DNA of 64,000 nt from Gnetum montanum (GCA_015680685.1 MNCI01004801.1:664237-728236), one strand, 5' to 3'; positions 24,231 through 34,474 are shown, counted from the first letter of the stretch. The notes: generated by a model from the letters alone, not told the origin. Translations and numbers: made by a program.

Positions 24231-26154
24231 TATGCTAAGGCACACAGATCACAAATGGCTGGTGGGGTGGCCAGGGATCACTATCAATGCCGATAGCGTT
24301 GATTACATAACTTGCATTGTTGGCATTGAGGGGGTCCATGTAGACATACATGGATTGGTTTTCAGGGTGCGCCAGGTTGCTTTCGTCCAATACCTGTTTT
24401 CCTAGGTCGATTAACCTTTGGATGTCATCTTGCAATGATAGAAAATAATCTGTGTTGTGACCACATTATTAGTGGTAGTCACAAAACCTATCTAGCCTAA
24501 AACCCATAGGAACTAGGGGCTCATTGGGCAGGGCCAACGAGGGATTCCTAAGGAGCTCACAGTAGCGTTGATGTCTTGCATTTGCATCCTCCGACATCTA
24601 CTTGTGTTGGATGTATCCTGCTACCAACAGTTGTTTCAGAAGCTCTGAAGGCTTTAGAGGTAGTGGGGTGTACTTTGAGTGGTCTTTACACTCAAAGTTG
24701 GGTTTGGGTTGTGCAGATGTCTTGGGTGTAGGTGCAGCAGGTTGCGGCACATGGCCTGGTTTGAGCACAGGGTTAGCCACTGGTGTGGCTAGTTTCTTAC
24801 TGTTCTTGCTACTATTGTTGCTAGGTTTGTGCTTGGCCTCAGTCACCACAATGACCACCGTGGTTGTTGGGGCTTTGTCTTTTTTTTTCTTTGTGAAGGT
24901 GCTCTTGTAAGCCATGTAGGTCAGGTCATTACTCGCCTTGGCCGTGTCCTGTATACTCTTAGTTTGAGCGAAAGCCTAACTAAGAGAGCGAGGAGCGAGG
25001 TAGTACAGTTTGGACTTGATGAAGATGACCAATAAGTGGGCTTCTACGATGGGCTCACAAATTTTGTTAAGGGTTGCGCTCCAATGTTGAATGAATTTTT
25101 GGACTAGTTCTAGCGGGTCTTGCTTCACGCTCATCAACTAATCCAGCATGGTTTTTGGCGTCAAGTTGTACTTGAAGCATATCACGAATTGGATTAGCAG
25201 CTCTTCCAAAGTCAAAATGGATGAGCGTGGCAATGCATGGTACCAATCTAGGGCTTTCTCGGCTAGGGACATGATGAAGATGCAAATGATCGTGTGCGGC
25301 CATTGTTGCAATAGAAAAGACTTAGAATTGAATGTGACAAGATGCGCATTGGGATCTCCCTTCCCATCGTACTTCGTGAAGTGGGGAAGAGACATCCCCA
25401 GGGGTAATGTTAAAATGTGGATTGCAGGGCTGACAGGGTCGTCCTGGTAAAAGTCCATGACTTGTACCATGTTGGACCCAATAGCTTTAAGGCATTTTAT
25501 TTCCGCAGTGAGGATCTAGATGAGCTAAAACGCTTGGTCCAAACTCGGCGATGTTGTGGATGGCTAGTGAGCTGTGACCCATTGGCTGCACCATTGGGAC
25601 AACCCCCACGAGCAGTGCTGCTTGTGTTGTTCACCACCCGATAGGTGGTGTTGTTAAGGTAGCAGTTGTCGGTTGGGCTGCCAGGTATACTGCTTATGTC
25701 ACCGGTAGTGTAGACCATAGCCCCGTGTTAGGTGGTGCCGACTACGAGGCTTGGTGTACTTGGGAGTGCACGAAATGAGACATTTGCAATGGTTGTAGCA
25801 TAGGCGAGGAAACAAATGGGGCCCATCATGTGGATGGGCCAGGGCCTACCGCAGTGGGTGGAACCGAGATGAATGTAGGAATAGAAGTCACGTATGTTTG
25901 CGAAGTTGGTATGGTATGAACATGAAGCAGGGTAGCCATAATTGGCGTGTTACGTTCCACAAGAATGGGCTACTGAATAGCCTGCAAAGGGACAGTAGCT
26001 GTAAATGGAGTAGGCAAAACAAGCAAAAACGGGCCTGGAAGCACCGCAGGATTGACGTGGCTTCCCATAGCAGACGTAATAGCTGGTTGTGGAAGCATAG
26101 GTGTGATTACAAAAGGAGCGGTAAGAGAAGACGACTTGGCCCAGAAGGACTGGG
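24231..26154 (-). pseudogene. gag: E1 gag
   Basis: From the head-to-head junction, the N-terminal third is low-complexity (Q/P/T-rich). Then come VMDFYQDDPVSPAIHILTL, GMSLPHFTKYDGKGDPNAH, the capsid-like retrotransposon gag core ALDWYHALPRSS and EELLIQFVICFKYNL, a basic K/N/S/T-rich linker (24900-24700), KPSELLKQLLVAGYIQHK, and the knuckle region FRLDRFCDYH...CGHNTDYF with its last Cys changed. It ends with QSMYVYMDPLNANNASYVIN. Gag packages the RNA. The start is lost at 26154 and there are scattered stops. Confidence 0.8.
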
Positions 26155-26170
26155 TCCCCAGGGATGTCTC
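26140..26170. other. Head-to-head junction of E1 and E3 inside gag
   Basis: Left of about 26155 the minus strand codes the gag N-terminal region of E1. Right of it the plus strand codes E3 gag starting at GMSLLHIMKYDG. The word CCCCAGGGATGTCTC at 26154 recurs inverted (GAGACATCCCCAGGGG) at 25388-25403, so the two gags form long diverging arms around a 750-bp spacer. Confidence 0.7.
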
Positions 26171-27330
26171 TCTTGCATATCATGAAATACGATGGGGAGG
26201 AAGACCCCAATGCACATCTTGTCACTTTTAGGGCTGAGTCTCTACTACTACAGCAATGGCCACATACTATCATTTATGTCTTCGCCATGTCCCTAGCTGG
26301 GAAAGCCTTGGATTGGTACCGTGCATTGCCATGCTCATCCATTTCAACTCTAGAAGAGTTGTTGACCCAGTTCATGATGCACTTCAAGTACAACTTAAAG
26401 CCAGAAACCATGCTGGACTAGCTGATGAGTGTGAAGCAAGATCCTCTAGAGCCAGTCCAAAAATTCATCCAGTTTTGGAGTGCAACCCTTAACGAGATCT
26501 GCGAGCCCATCATGGAGGCCCACCTACTGGCCATCTTTAAGGATGCAGTGAATGACTTCATCAAGTCCAAACTGTACTACCTTACTCCTCACTTTCATAG
26601 TTAGGCTTTCACCCAAACTAAGCGCATACAAGACGTGGCCGAGGAAGGCAAAGACCCGACCTACATTGCTTACAAGAACACCTTCGCAAAGAAGGAAAAG
26701 GGTAAAGCCCCGAAAACCATGGTGGCTGCTATGGCAACTGAGGCCAAGCCTAAACCTAGCAACAACAGTAGCAAGAATAGTAAGAAAGCGGCCACACCCA
26801 CGGCTAACCCTGCGCCAAAACCAGGCCACATGCAGCAACCAGTTGTATAGACACTTGAGGCATCTACATAACCTAAGCCCAACTTTAGGCACAAAGATTG
26901 CTCAAAGTACATCCCACTACCCCTTAAGCCTTAAGAACTTCTGAAGCAACTGCTAGAAGCGGGATACATCTGACACAAAGAGATGTCGAAAGAAGCAACT
27001 GTGAAACATCAACGCTATTGTGAGCTCCTTAGGAACCCCTCTTTGGCCCTACCCAATGAGCCTCTAGTTCCTAGGGGTTTTAGGTTAGACAGGTTTTGCG
27101 ATTACCACCAACAGTGTGGTCACAACATAGATTACTGCCTGGCGTTGCAGGAAGACATCCAAATATTAATTGACAAGGGGAAATTGGTGCTGGACGAAAG
27201 AAACTTGGTATGTCTTGAAAACCAATCTATGTATGTCTACACAAACCCCCTCAACGCCAACAATGTCAATTACGTAATCAACGCCATTGGCATCAACAGT
27301 GATCCTAGGCCACCCCAGTAGCTGTTTGTA
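26155..27330 (+). pseudogene. gag: E3 gag (N-terminally truncated)
   Basis: Begins GMSLLHIMKYDGEEDPNAH and continues through ALDWYRALPCSS, EELLTQFMMHFKYNL, VKQDPLEPVQKFIQFWSATL, a basic linker with KNTFAKKEKGKAPK, and the knuckle FRLDRFCDYHQQCGHNIDYC (C-x2-H-x4-H-x4-C). It ends with QEDIQILIDKGKLVLDE and QSMYVYTNPLNANN. Stops occur after ETMLD, after PVV and elsewhere. The knuckle is intact here, unlike E1. Confidence 0.8.
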
Positions 27331-28714
27331 GGCCATGTGCCTCAGCGCAGTGCACCAGTACCATGAGCGGCTAATCAAAGCTTGCAACTGCCTTTCATCC
27401 TAAGAGTTCCACCATGGGCATCCACTTTTGCACCACCTGTCGGCAGGGCCATGTGGTCTTGCCTGCTAACATCCCTAGCTCCATTCGTCATCAAGGGGAT
27501 GATGCCCTCGACGGTCCCTATCTCACATGAAACAGCTGAGTAACCCTCTCGCCCCACAAGGTGAGAGGTCCACTTCGCAGGCAAGACGTCTAAGGGAGGT
27601 ACCATCCCAAGTGCTCCCAAGCTTACGTCCTCGCTCCCTGCATTTGCACCAAAAACAAAGGTCAACTCAACCATGTAGCCTACGTTGTTTTGCCCATAAG
27701 GATCTGAGCCCAGATTCGAAGTCACTTATCCTCGAGAAATTCATCTTCTGGGACTGATAGAAAAGGAAGAATGCGTCAAAAAAAGGGGCGGCCAAAGGCT
27801 CTTGAACTCCCTCACTCAGGTCAAGCAAGTTCTAAAACAAAAAAACACTACCCTAAGCTTGTACGAGCTAATCATGACATCTACTCCACACCGTAAGGCT
27901 CTGATCCACATGTTGACAGCAACTCCAGTCAACGAAGACATGCTAGCAATGGAGGAAGCGATCTACTCGGTCATGCTTCCCTCCATGCCCGCAGGGTCAA
28001 AACAACCTCAACTAACCTTCTACAACGATGCCATTAGGGAAGACCTTGAGAAGGGTTAGGTGACCATGTCATCCTTATTCATCATAATTTGGGTCAATCA
28101 ACACTGGATTTGAATGGTACATGTTGATGATGGGGGCCACCACGAATTTTATTCCCTTTCCCATTGTAGACAAGCGGGGCTTGGTCGATCAAATCAAGCC
28201 CACAATGACAACATGCCTAAGGTCGTTCAATGGGGTGCGAGTTGTGGTAAAGGGCACAGTCCACATAAACTTCATAGCAGGGGACCAGTTCCCCACAAAT
28301 GCAACATTCATCGTGGTCGAGGAAATGCCAAGGTTTAACCTAATCTTGGGGAGATCATGGCTAGCACAACTCAGGGCTATCTCCTTGCCCATACACCAAG
28401 AGATCCACCTACCTTACGCAAGCAGAGAAATAGTGATCCATGATGATGAAGTAGCAATGCAAGCAATCCATAATGTAGGCATGGAAGAAGGCTCAAAATT
28501 CATAACTTCTAAGAAGGAAGCACCTATTGCAACCTACACTAACTACCCGATAGAGGGGTCAGCTCAGCAAGTTGATCCCCTAAATGAAAACGCATGGACT
28601 GAGTTACCCTTTCAAGTAGGAGGCGATGATGCAGATGAAGGCCCTGATGAAGCATCTCGACCTTACATCTCACTCAACTTGCATCGGGTTAAGAAGCAAC
28701 TTTGCCTAGCATAG
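27331..28714 (+). pseudogene. pol: E3 protease region
   Basis: ELIMTSTPHRKALIHMLTA, then a frameshifted catalytic strand (HVDDGG in one frame, GATTNFIPFPIVDK in the next). A 197-codon open stretch runs from 28121 to 28714 with LRSFNGVRVVVKGTVHINF, LILGRSWLAQLRAISLPIHQ and EIHLPYASREIVIHDDEVA, ending LHRVKKQLCLA and TAG. The C-terminal half is therefore uninterrupted. The GGTTAAG near the end is a possible but weak splice donor for reaching RT. Confidence 0.75.
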
Positions 28715-28759
28715 CAACCCCACTACTTCCTTCCCACACACTGCTCATATGCTTCAACA

Positions 28760-28985
28760 TTATGGACTGAAATGGCCTAAAACTAAAGATACGCAATGGC
28801 TCAAAATGGCCTAAAACTAGCAATGCTACACTATGGCCCGAAATAGCCTAAAACTAGCAATGCTATGCTATGGCCCGAAACGGTCTAAAACTAGCACAAG
28901 TCATTGGTTAGTTGTTTGTTCAAGTTGTCAACGCATCATCCCTTTGGCATATTACACAATGGCCCGATATGGCCTAAAACTAGCA
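28760..28985. repeat. Hairpin repeats, site i of E3
   Basis: Reverse complements of the E1 site i units: GGCCNNNNNNGGCC...TAAAACTAG. One unit is GGCC/GGCC around CGATAT near 28961-28974, one is GGCC/AGCC (a wobble on the other strand) near 28834-28847, and one is damaged. They lie directly after the protease stop, the same place as in E1 and E2. Confidence 0.65.
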
Positions 28986-29154
28986 CATGAAAGCATGAAC
29001 ATTCTATGCAAAATGCATGTATGCAGTACACAAGTTTATGCAAAATTTTCTTGCTTTATTCAAAATGGTTGTCTTTCAATGTTTGCAAAATTTGTTGCAC
29101 AAAATTTCAAAAAAATCCAAAATTTTAAAATTTTCAAAAACAAATCCCATGTTG

Positions 29155-29290
29155 TCATGGGTTGTTTCTGTTTGCATCATCTCCACCATTCGTGCCTACA
29201 TCATCTCTCGTTGCATTATCTCTCGCTGCTTGGTTCCTCACCAGCTCTTCATTCCCTCCCTCTATGGATGCTGCACCATCACTTGGGGCC
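29155..29290 (-). pseudogene. Last exon of the opposite-strand accessory gene in E3
   Basis: On minus an acceptor CTATGATGCAG precedes an open exon coding SDGAASIEGGNEELV and ending GGDDANRNNP with TGA at 29157-29155. The E1 last exon ends NEDNASRNNP in the same way. This shows that E3 once carried the gene antisense to its gag-pol. Everything upstream of the exon is gone at the E2 boundary 58 bp away. Confidence 0.7.
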
Positions 29291-29348
29291 TGCATCATAG
29301 GGGTGAAGTGGTCAGTTAGGACAAAAAACCCAAACTACAACCGGGTTT

Positions 29349-30896
29349 TGTACTGTCCGAAATCATCGGTCTCCGGCTGGAATGAAAACAGAAAACAAGA
29401 GATCCCTGGACAAATACAGAAGACCCTACCTTCGTTTGAGGGTGAGCTAGAACTAATGAAGGTAGAGTACCTTGGGTGGTCCGCACGCGGATCAGACAAG
29501 GATTTCCCTGAACATACACCAATATACTGTACGCTAGGTTATATGTAAATGGCGTAATAAATGTCTAACCAAGCGTGAATGTATATGAATGTAAACCATA
29601 AGCACATAATAATGAACGAAAAACTGTAACAAATCTTAGCAAAAGAAATGTGGCGATATTATTGCATAATGGGAAGTTACCATGCACCATTCTAACGCAG
29701 TTGTGGATCTGACACAAGGTGGACGGAAAGCTCCGGTGGATGCAGAGGGGTGACTATTTGCTGGATTTGGCTGCAAGAATATCATGAAGGCTGTATGCTT
29801 AGCATACAAGATAGAAGCCTAACATGAAGGATGTAGTGTTCTTGATGTTCTAAGTGTGGCTTGCCCTAAATTTTTGCCAAGATGCCTCCAATTTTTCAAC
29901 CCTGATCTTGTCAAAAATCGGGATTTTTATATAGGTGTGGGCATTCCATTCGGATCTGAGATGAGATTATTGGCTATGGGGTGCTAGAATTTCTGATTGG
30001 GTGACATGTGGAGCATTGATTCAGTGTAGACGAATGAAATTTATAAGTGTACAGTGTGTTGCATGCCAACGTGTACTATTGTACGCCAGTGTATACTGCT
30101 GCACGCCAGCGTGTACTGCTGTACGCCAGCGTATACTGCTGCATGCCAGCGTGTAAACGCTAGGTGTGTGAACTCGGCGTATAGCCTTGACTAAAAAAAA
30201 TAAGGTATTTTAACAAACTACTGCTACAATAGGAAGTATCAAATTCGGCCCTCGAATTTGAATTCGGATGTCACGAGAATGCTGCCTATGGATGTTCAGC
30301 TCAGTTGGACTTGATCTGACATGGTTCTGGAGAGCCTTGATTGGTATATGTTGTGCTACACACTGGGCATACATGCTGGGCGTACATGCTGGGTGTGCAG
30401 GATGTACATGCTTAGTGTATGAACTCCAAAGTGCATGATTTCGAGGCCAAAATTTGATTTTTTGGAGCCCATGATGATGCCTAACAATTTCCCTATCTTT
30501 GCGAGTTGATGCCTTGTACAAAATCTTGCTCTGAAGTGCCTATTTTAGGTAATCTTTGAAGTCACATGCTGGTCGTGCACGCTAGAGATGCATGCTGGGC
30601 ATACATGCTAGGCGTACACGCTGGGCGTGCACACTATGTGTACACGCTGGGTGTGCATGCTGCATACTCGCTGCATACTCAGTGAAAACCAAGTTTTTTG
30701 AGTTCAAAATCTACCAAGTTTGATGCTAGATGTTGCCGTAGTCTTCTGTGTGTCCTAGGGGACCATTTCCTATTCTGTTCGACTCCGTTCAAAGCTGTTC
30801 GTGATGCTGTCAAGCTTTAGTCATGGTGGGGAGCATCACGATCTTAGCTTGATTCTTGCTGGAGAAGTACTAAGCTCAGAATTTTGTGGTGTTTCA
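29349..30896 (-). repeat. 3' LTR of E2
   Basis: Plus-strand ends are TGTACTGTCC...GTGGTGTTTCA, so on minus TGAAACACC...GGACAGTACA. It pairs with 43921-45446. Differences between the two are mostly C/T and G/A. It contains 20-bp subrepeats built on TACGCCAGCGTGTACTGC (30055-30165) and shorter GCTGGGCGTACAC words (30350-30420, 30570-30680). TATA-like TTTTTATATAGG lies at 29924-29935. Confidence 0.9.
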
Positions 30897-30965
30897 TTGG
30901 TCCCTCTTTGTTGACGCTTGGAGGAATCAACCCGAGAAGCGCCAACAAAGAAGTACAAAACACCA
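30887..30965 (-). promoter_or_regulatory. Polypurine tract and flanking stem-loop of E2
   Basis: On minus AAAGAGGGACCAA (30909-30897) abuts the LTR start TGAAACACC. Arms 30906-30919 and 30937-30950 pair at 13 of 14 positions around a 17-nt loop. Outer arms TGGTGTTT (30887-30894) and AAACACCA (30958-30965) are perfect complements. Compared with E1 and E3, the stem bases change on both sides. Confidence 0.7.
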
Positions 30966-31944
30966 TAAGCAACTTGGTAGAAATATTTTCCTTTGGCACT
31001 TGGCCAGATGTCATCGTACCATGTTTAGTAGTAGATAGGATTGGGGAAACGAAATTTGTGTTGGATAGGGAAATGGGAATTGTAGGGATTGGTAACTGAT
31101 CAAGGGCTTATGCATGGTGAAGGGGATGTCCTGATGTGTGCGTAATGTTGATCCTTGTTAATAGCCATTGTTTAGCAGACTTGGGACCAAGACATGAGGT
31201 GCACGTCCTTTGGCGGAAAAAGACTCTTGTTTAGTATTTAAGATGAGTTGTTGGCATAACCAAAGCCACGTGATGATGTGTTGCATTCTTTGGGAGAACA
31301 GGGCCTCTGTTTAGTGTTAAAGGAGACCTATTGGCGGAGAGCCAAAGCCATGCAATGAGATGTTACTTGAGCATTTGAGACATGAGTACTTGTTTCCAAG
31401 ACAACTGCCTTTCTGCTTGGGGCTTGTATGGGAAGTGCCAAGGGTCTTGTTTTTTTTGTGAAGAGCTTTATTTTTACCTTGTACTCATGCTCAAGTGCCA
31501 TGCTGTGTGTTGCAACTACTTAAAAGTGTTGCAGTGTGCAACAGTGTGCTCAAATTTTTGGGTGTACTGGGTGTATCAGGGGTGCAACTGAGTAGAGTAT
31601 GTTGAGGAATAGATGAGAAATGTAACAAGAAATGGGGATGTACTAGTGAATGGTTCGATTAACCTGGTTACGTGTGTTAGGGACTATATGGTACCTTACT
31701 GCTTTGATGAAGTGCATTCTCGTACGAACACCGCTGAGTGTCATCCTGCAAACACAACTCCAAGAAGACAAGAAAACCATGTGAGTAAGCTTAGACTTGA
31801 ACAACATCTAATAAAACAAGGCACGAGATGAGACTTCAGGTATAGAATATGAGTGGTAGTAATGTTGTTAGGATCCATTGATGATGAGTGAGGCAGCGGC
31901 TCTGATGAAGTTTGAATGCAGCTACAGATCAAGAGGTTAGAGAT
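30966..31944. other. 3' spacer of E2
   Basis: No gene is visible. It lies between integrase and PPT, like 8611-9607 in E1. A faint direct repeat of CTCTGTTTAGTRTTWAAGRWGA with TTGGCRNAACCAAAGCC occurs near 31210-31350 (about 105 bp apart). Confidence 0.45.
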
Positions 31945-32160
31945 CAAGCTACCAGTTTATAGTTGTAGTGGACTTTTATGGGTTAGTTTCATGTCATAAC
32001 CCGTTGGACATCACCAGTTTAGTGTCGTAGAAGATGGTAGATTGCTAGTTTATAGTCTTGGTGGACTGTGAAGAGGTGAACCAGTTTATAGTCTTAGCGA
32101 ACTCTGGCTAGCCACACTGTGGCGATTTGATGTCGTACTGAACAAGTGCTAGATTATTGT
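31945..32160. repeat. AGTTTA hairpin repeats, site iii of E2
   Basis: About seven units with CCAGTTTATA-like flanks. Examples: ATGTC/GACAT around ATAACCCGTTG near 31990-32011, AGTC/GACT around TTGGTG near 32055-32068, and TGTC/GACA around ATTGTA near 32158-32171. Weaker units keep three pairs. They follow the integrase end, as in E1 and E3. Confidence 0.65.
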
Positions 32161-32162
32161 CA

Positions 32163-32541
32163 TTGTAGACATTCTATGGTATTAGTTTATCATCATGATT
32201 CTAGGACGAGCTATGGTATCAATTTATCATCATGATTCTAGGATGAGCTGTGGTATCAGTTTATTGTCATGATTCCAGGACGAGCTGTGGTATCAGTTTA
32301 TCGTCATGATTCCAGGACGAGCTGTGGTATTAGTTTATCGTCATGATTCCAGGACGAGCTATGGTATCAGTTTATCATCATGATTCTAGGACGAGCTATG
32401 GTATTAGTTTATCATCATGATTCCAGAATGAGCTGTGGTATCAGTTTATCAGCATGATTCCAAGACGAGCTGTCGTATCAGTTTATCATCATGATTCTAG
32501 GACGAGCTGTGGTATTAGTTTATCGTCATGATTCCATGATG
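32163..32541. repeat. 37-bp tandem array with paired stems
   Basis: About ten copies of a 37-bp unit (GGTATCAGTTTATCGTCATG ATTCCAGGACGAGCTGT, given in two blocks) lie head to tail. Each contains TTTATCGTC and GACGAG. Stems CGTC/GACG and CATC/GATG both occur around a 10-nt loop, a compensatory pair change, and some copies have only one side changed. It is an amplified version of the AGTTTA hairpin. Confidence 0.8.
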
Positions 32542-32562
32542 AATGCATACTTGAGTCCATGC

Positions 32563-32930
32563 TCAAATGTAGAATGGTTTCAAGTACAAATGGTTGGTCG
32601 GATGTGCAAGCTCATTTCCTTCCATGTTAGCTAGTTTGAATGCTCCATTGTCATATGCTTTGATGACCAAGTAGGGCCCTTTCCAGTTGGCTAAGAATTT
32701 TTTCAGGTGTTCTCGAACGGCTTTGAGTACAAGGTCACCCTCTTTGATTGGGCACTTATGAATATCATGCCGATGATGCTGTCGTTGTTGCTTTTGGTAC
32801 CACTCAATCTGATCAAGCGCACATGTGTGTTCCTCCTCTATTGAGTCCAAGTCAACAATGCATAAGTTATTGTTTCAACATTTGTCAAGGAGTCTGGAAA
32901 GTGTGATCCTTAAAGATGGATCTTCAATAA
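32563..32930 (-). pseudogene. pol: E2 integrase C-terminal remnant
   Basis: IVDLDSIEEEHTCALDQIEWYQ, KEGDLVLKAVREHLKKFLANW and KGPYLVIKAYDNGAFKLANM, then HLYLKPFYI and a stop. This is the part after the catalytic core, joined almost directly to RT. The zinc-binding part and the D,D-35-E core are missing, so E2 cannot make integrase. The C-terminal stretch itself has an uninterrupted 95-codon frame. Confidence 0.8.
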
Positions 32931-33966
32931 ACAAGATTTACAAGACTAAACAAAATCTTGCCTGTTTTTACCCCGAATACACATTTCTTTGGGTTGAGTC
33001 TAAGTTCATATTTTAGGCAATGTTTTAGGACCAAATCTAAGTCTTGTATGTGTTGTTTTGGTGTTTTCAATTTAATTGCGATGTCATCCACATAATCATT
33101 GAGAAAATGAAGTATGTAATCGCTAAAGATAAATGTCATTGCTCTTTGGTATGTTGCACCGGCATTCTTGAGACCGAATGGCATCATTGTATAACAAAAG
33201 GTCCCCCATGGTGTCATGAAGGTCGTCCTGAGCTGATGTTCCAGGTTAAATCATATCTAGTTATATCCTGAAAAGCCATCCATAAAAGATAACAAGGCAT
33301 GTCCAATGGTCGAATCAACTAGTTGATCAATGCTAGGCAAGGGAAAATCATCTTTTATGGTCGCAACTTTGAGGTCCTGGAAGTCAATGCAGAGGCGAAT
33401 GCTTCTATTCTTCTTTAGGACAATGACCATGTTGGATACCTAGTCAGCATAGTCAATAGCCCGAATGATCCCAACCTGATAAAGTTTGGTGATCTCATTG
33501 CGGACTACCAATGCTACTTTAGGCTTAACCTTGCATGCTTTTTGCTTCATTGGTCTTAATTTTGGATCAAGTATGATATTGTGCTAGATGATTCGAGGGT
33601 CTAACCCAGGCATGTCAGTGTAGGACCAAACAAACACTTTTATGTTATCTTGAAGCATGTGTTCTATACCTTTGGCAAGTTGAGGTTGCAGTAGTGTGCT
33701 CAATTTTAATACCTTAACTTCACCGTTAGGCATAGTTATAGGGGTTTCAGTTAAAGGGTCTTCAGTGATGCTATTAGCTTCTATGTCTAGAGAGTTTGTC
33801 ATGCCTTCATAGTTGTCTAATGGTTGTTGCATCAAGGCTACAGATATGTCATCTTTTGATGGATCTAAGTCAATAGAATTTATGTTTATTTCTCTTGTGA
33901 TCTTCCTGCATGGTCCATTGATGGTCAATGGTGTGAATAGATTCTTGTAATCCATCAGGCTTGCTC
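32931..33966 (-). pseudogene. pol: E2 reverse transcriptase, fused by deletion to integrase
   Basis: Leader FTPLTINGPCRKITREI, LKLSTLLQPQLAKGIEHMLQ and DMPGLDPRII. After breaks, WGTFCYTMMPFGLKNAGATY, the box LNDYVDDIAIK, and NPKKCVFGVKTGKI. Then the frame runs into ILFSLVNLVY, which resembles the integrase segment TPYSLVYG. The thumb, both RNase H domains and most of integrase, about 2 kb by comparison with E3, are deleted at about 32950-32975. YVDD is intact. Confidence 0.8.
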
Positions 33967-33985
33967 CTACCAATAAACAGGGAGC
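33960..33985 (-). promoter_or_regulatory. Sense-strand splice-acceptor-like site before RT, E2
   Basis: On minus CTCCCTGTTTATTGGTAG ends at 33967, followed by GAGCAAGCCTGATGG, the start of RT-leader homology. The pyrimidine-rich lead and GGTAG ending match the E1 site at 13370. Confidence 0.4.
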
Positions 33986-34071
33986 AGAGTGAGCTTGGAA
34001 GGGCTGTTATGCTTTTCTAGTCAATGTAAATCATGTGTACGTTTAACAGTGGCTAAGGTATGTGGTGGTGA

Positions 34072-34215
34072 TTTATCGTCGTACCTGGACACATGGTAGT
34101 TTAAGGCCTTACCGGTCCGAATGTGGCAGTTTAAGGCCTTACTAGGCCGAATGTGGCAGTTTAAGGCCTTACTGGGCCGAATGTGGCAGTTTAAGGCCTT
34201 ACCAGGCTGAATGTG
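34072..34215. repeat. AGTTTAAGGCC hairpin repeats, site ii of E2
   Basis: A 30-bp unit, GTGGCAGTTTAAGGCC followed by TTACYRGGCCGAAT, is repeated four times, with a GTC/GAC relative before it. GGCC/GGCC is perfect at 34135-34148 around TTACTA and in the next unit around TTACTG. The outer units need one G.T pair each. It lies between RT and the promoter of the opposite-strand gene. Confidence 0.75.
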
Positions 34216-34465
34216 GCTTGTTCATGACATTTAGTTGGTTGTATGGTTTGTACATGGTTATTGCGTGTGAGACTATTAAATGCGGAGTTTGTGTCAAAAT
34301 GTTTAGTGTGGACAACTGGAATTGTTTCGCAAGAGAATATGGTATGTGGTAGTGTTTATTATATCGTTACCTTTGTTTTGCATTTTCTCATACTTTGTAC
34401 TTTGGTTAATTTTGAATAAATTGAATAAAATATTCAAGGCGGTGGCAGCTGGGTCAACGTGGCGG

Positions 34466-34474
34466 TATAAAATA
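34466..34474 (+). promoter_or_regulatory. TATA box of the opposite-strand gene in E2
   Basis: GGCGGTATAAAATACATGG lies 319 bp before the ATG at 34793 on the same strand. E1 has CATAAATA at 14099-14106, 152 bp before its ATG. The position, between hairpin site ii and exon 1, fits an internal antisense promoter. Confidence 0.5.

Larger units (their letters stand above)
6890..26154 (-). mobile_element. E1: Tat-type Ty3/gypsy retrotransposon, 5' truncated
   Basis: Read on the minus strand the order is gag (26150-24231), protease (24230-22884), opposite-strand accessory gene (22381-14258, coded on plus), RT, RNase H, archaeal-type RNase H, integrase (13369-9909), spacer, polypurine tract and 3' LTR (8543-6890). 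The 5' LTR and the start of gag are missing because the element ends head to head with E3 at about 26155. A foreign segment of about 3.8 kb sits in the accessory gene. Its words match E3 more closely than E2 (gag roughly 80% identical to E3 over the readable stretch), so E1 and E3 form one subfamily. Confidence 0.85.

Noticed and set aside
25898-26185. Plus-strand 95-codon frame at the E1/E3 junction
   Set aside because: Antisense of the E1 gag N-terminal region; reads into E3 gag only by chance.
29017-29548. Overlapping plus-strand frames of 100-128 codons
   Set aside because: They overlap the last antisense exon and run into the E2 LTR; no homology among copies.
32163-32541. CRISPR-like array (regular 37-bp repeats)
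   Set aside because: No unique spacers, units are contiguous, and the context is a plant retrotransposon.
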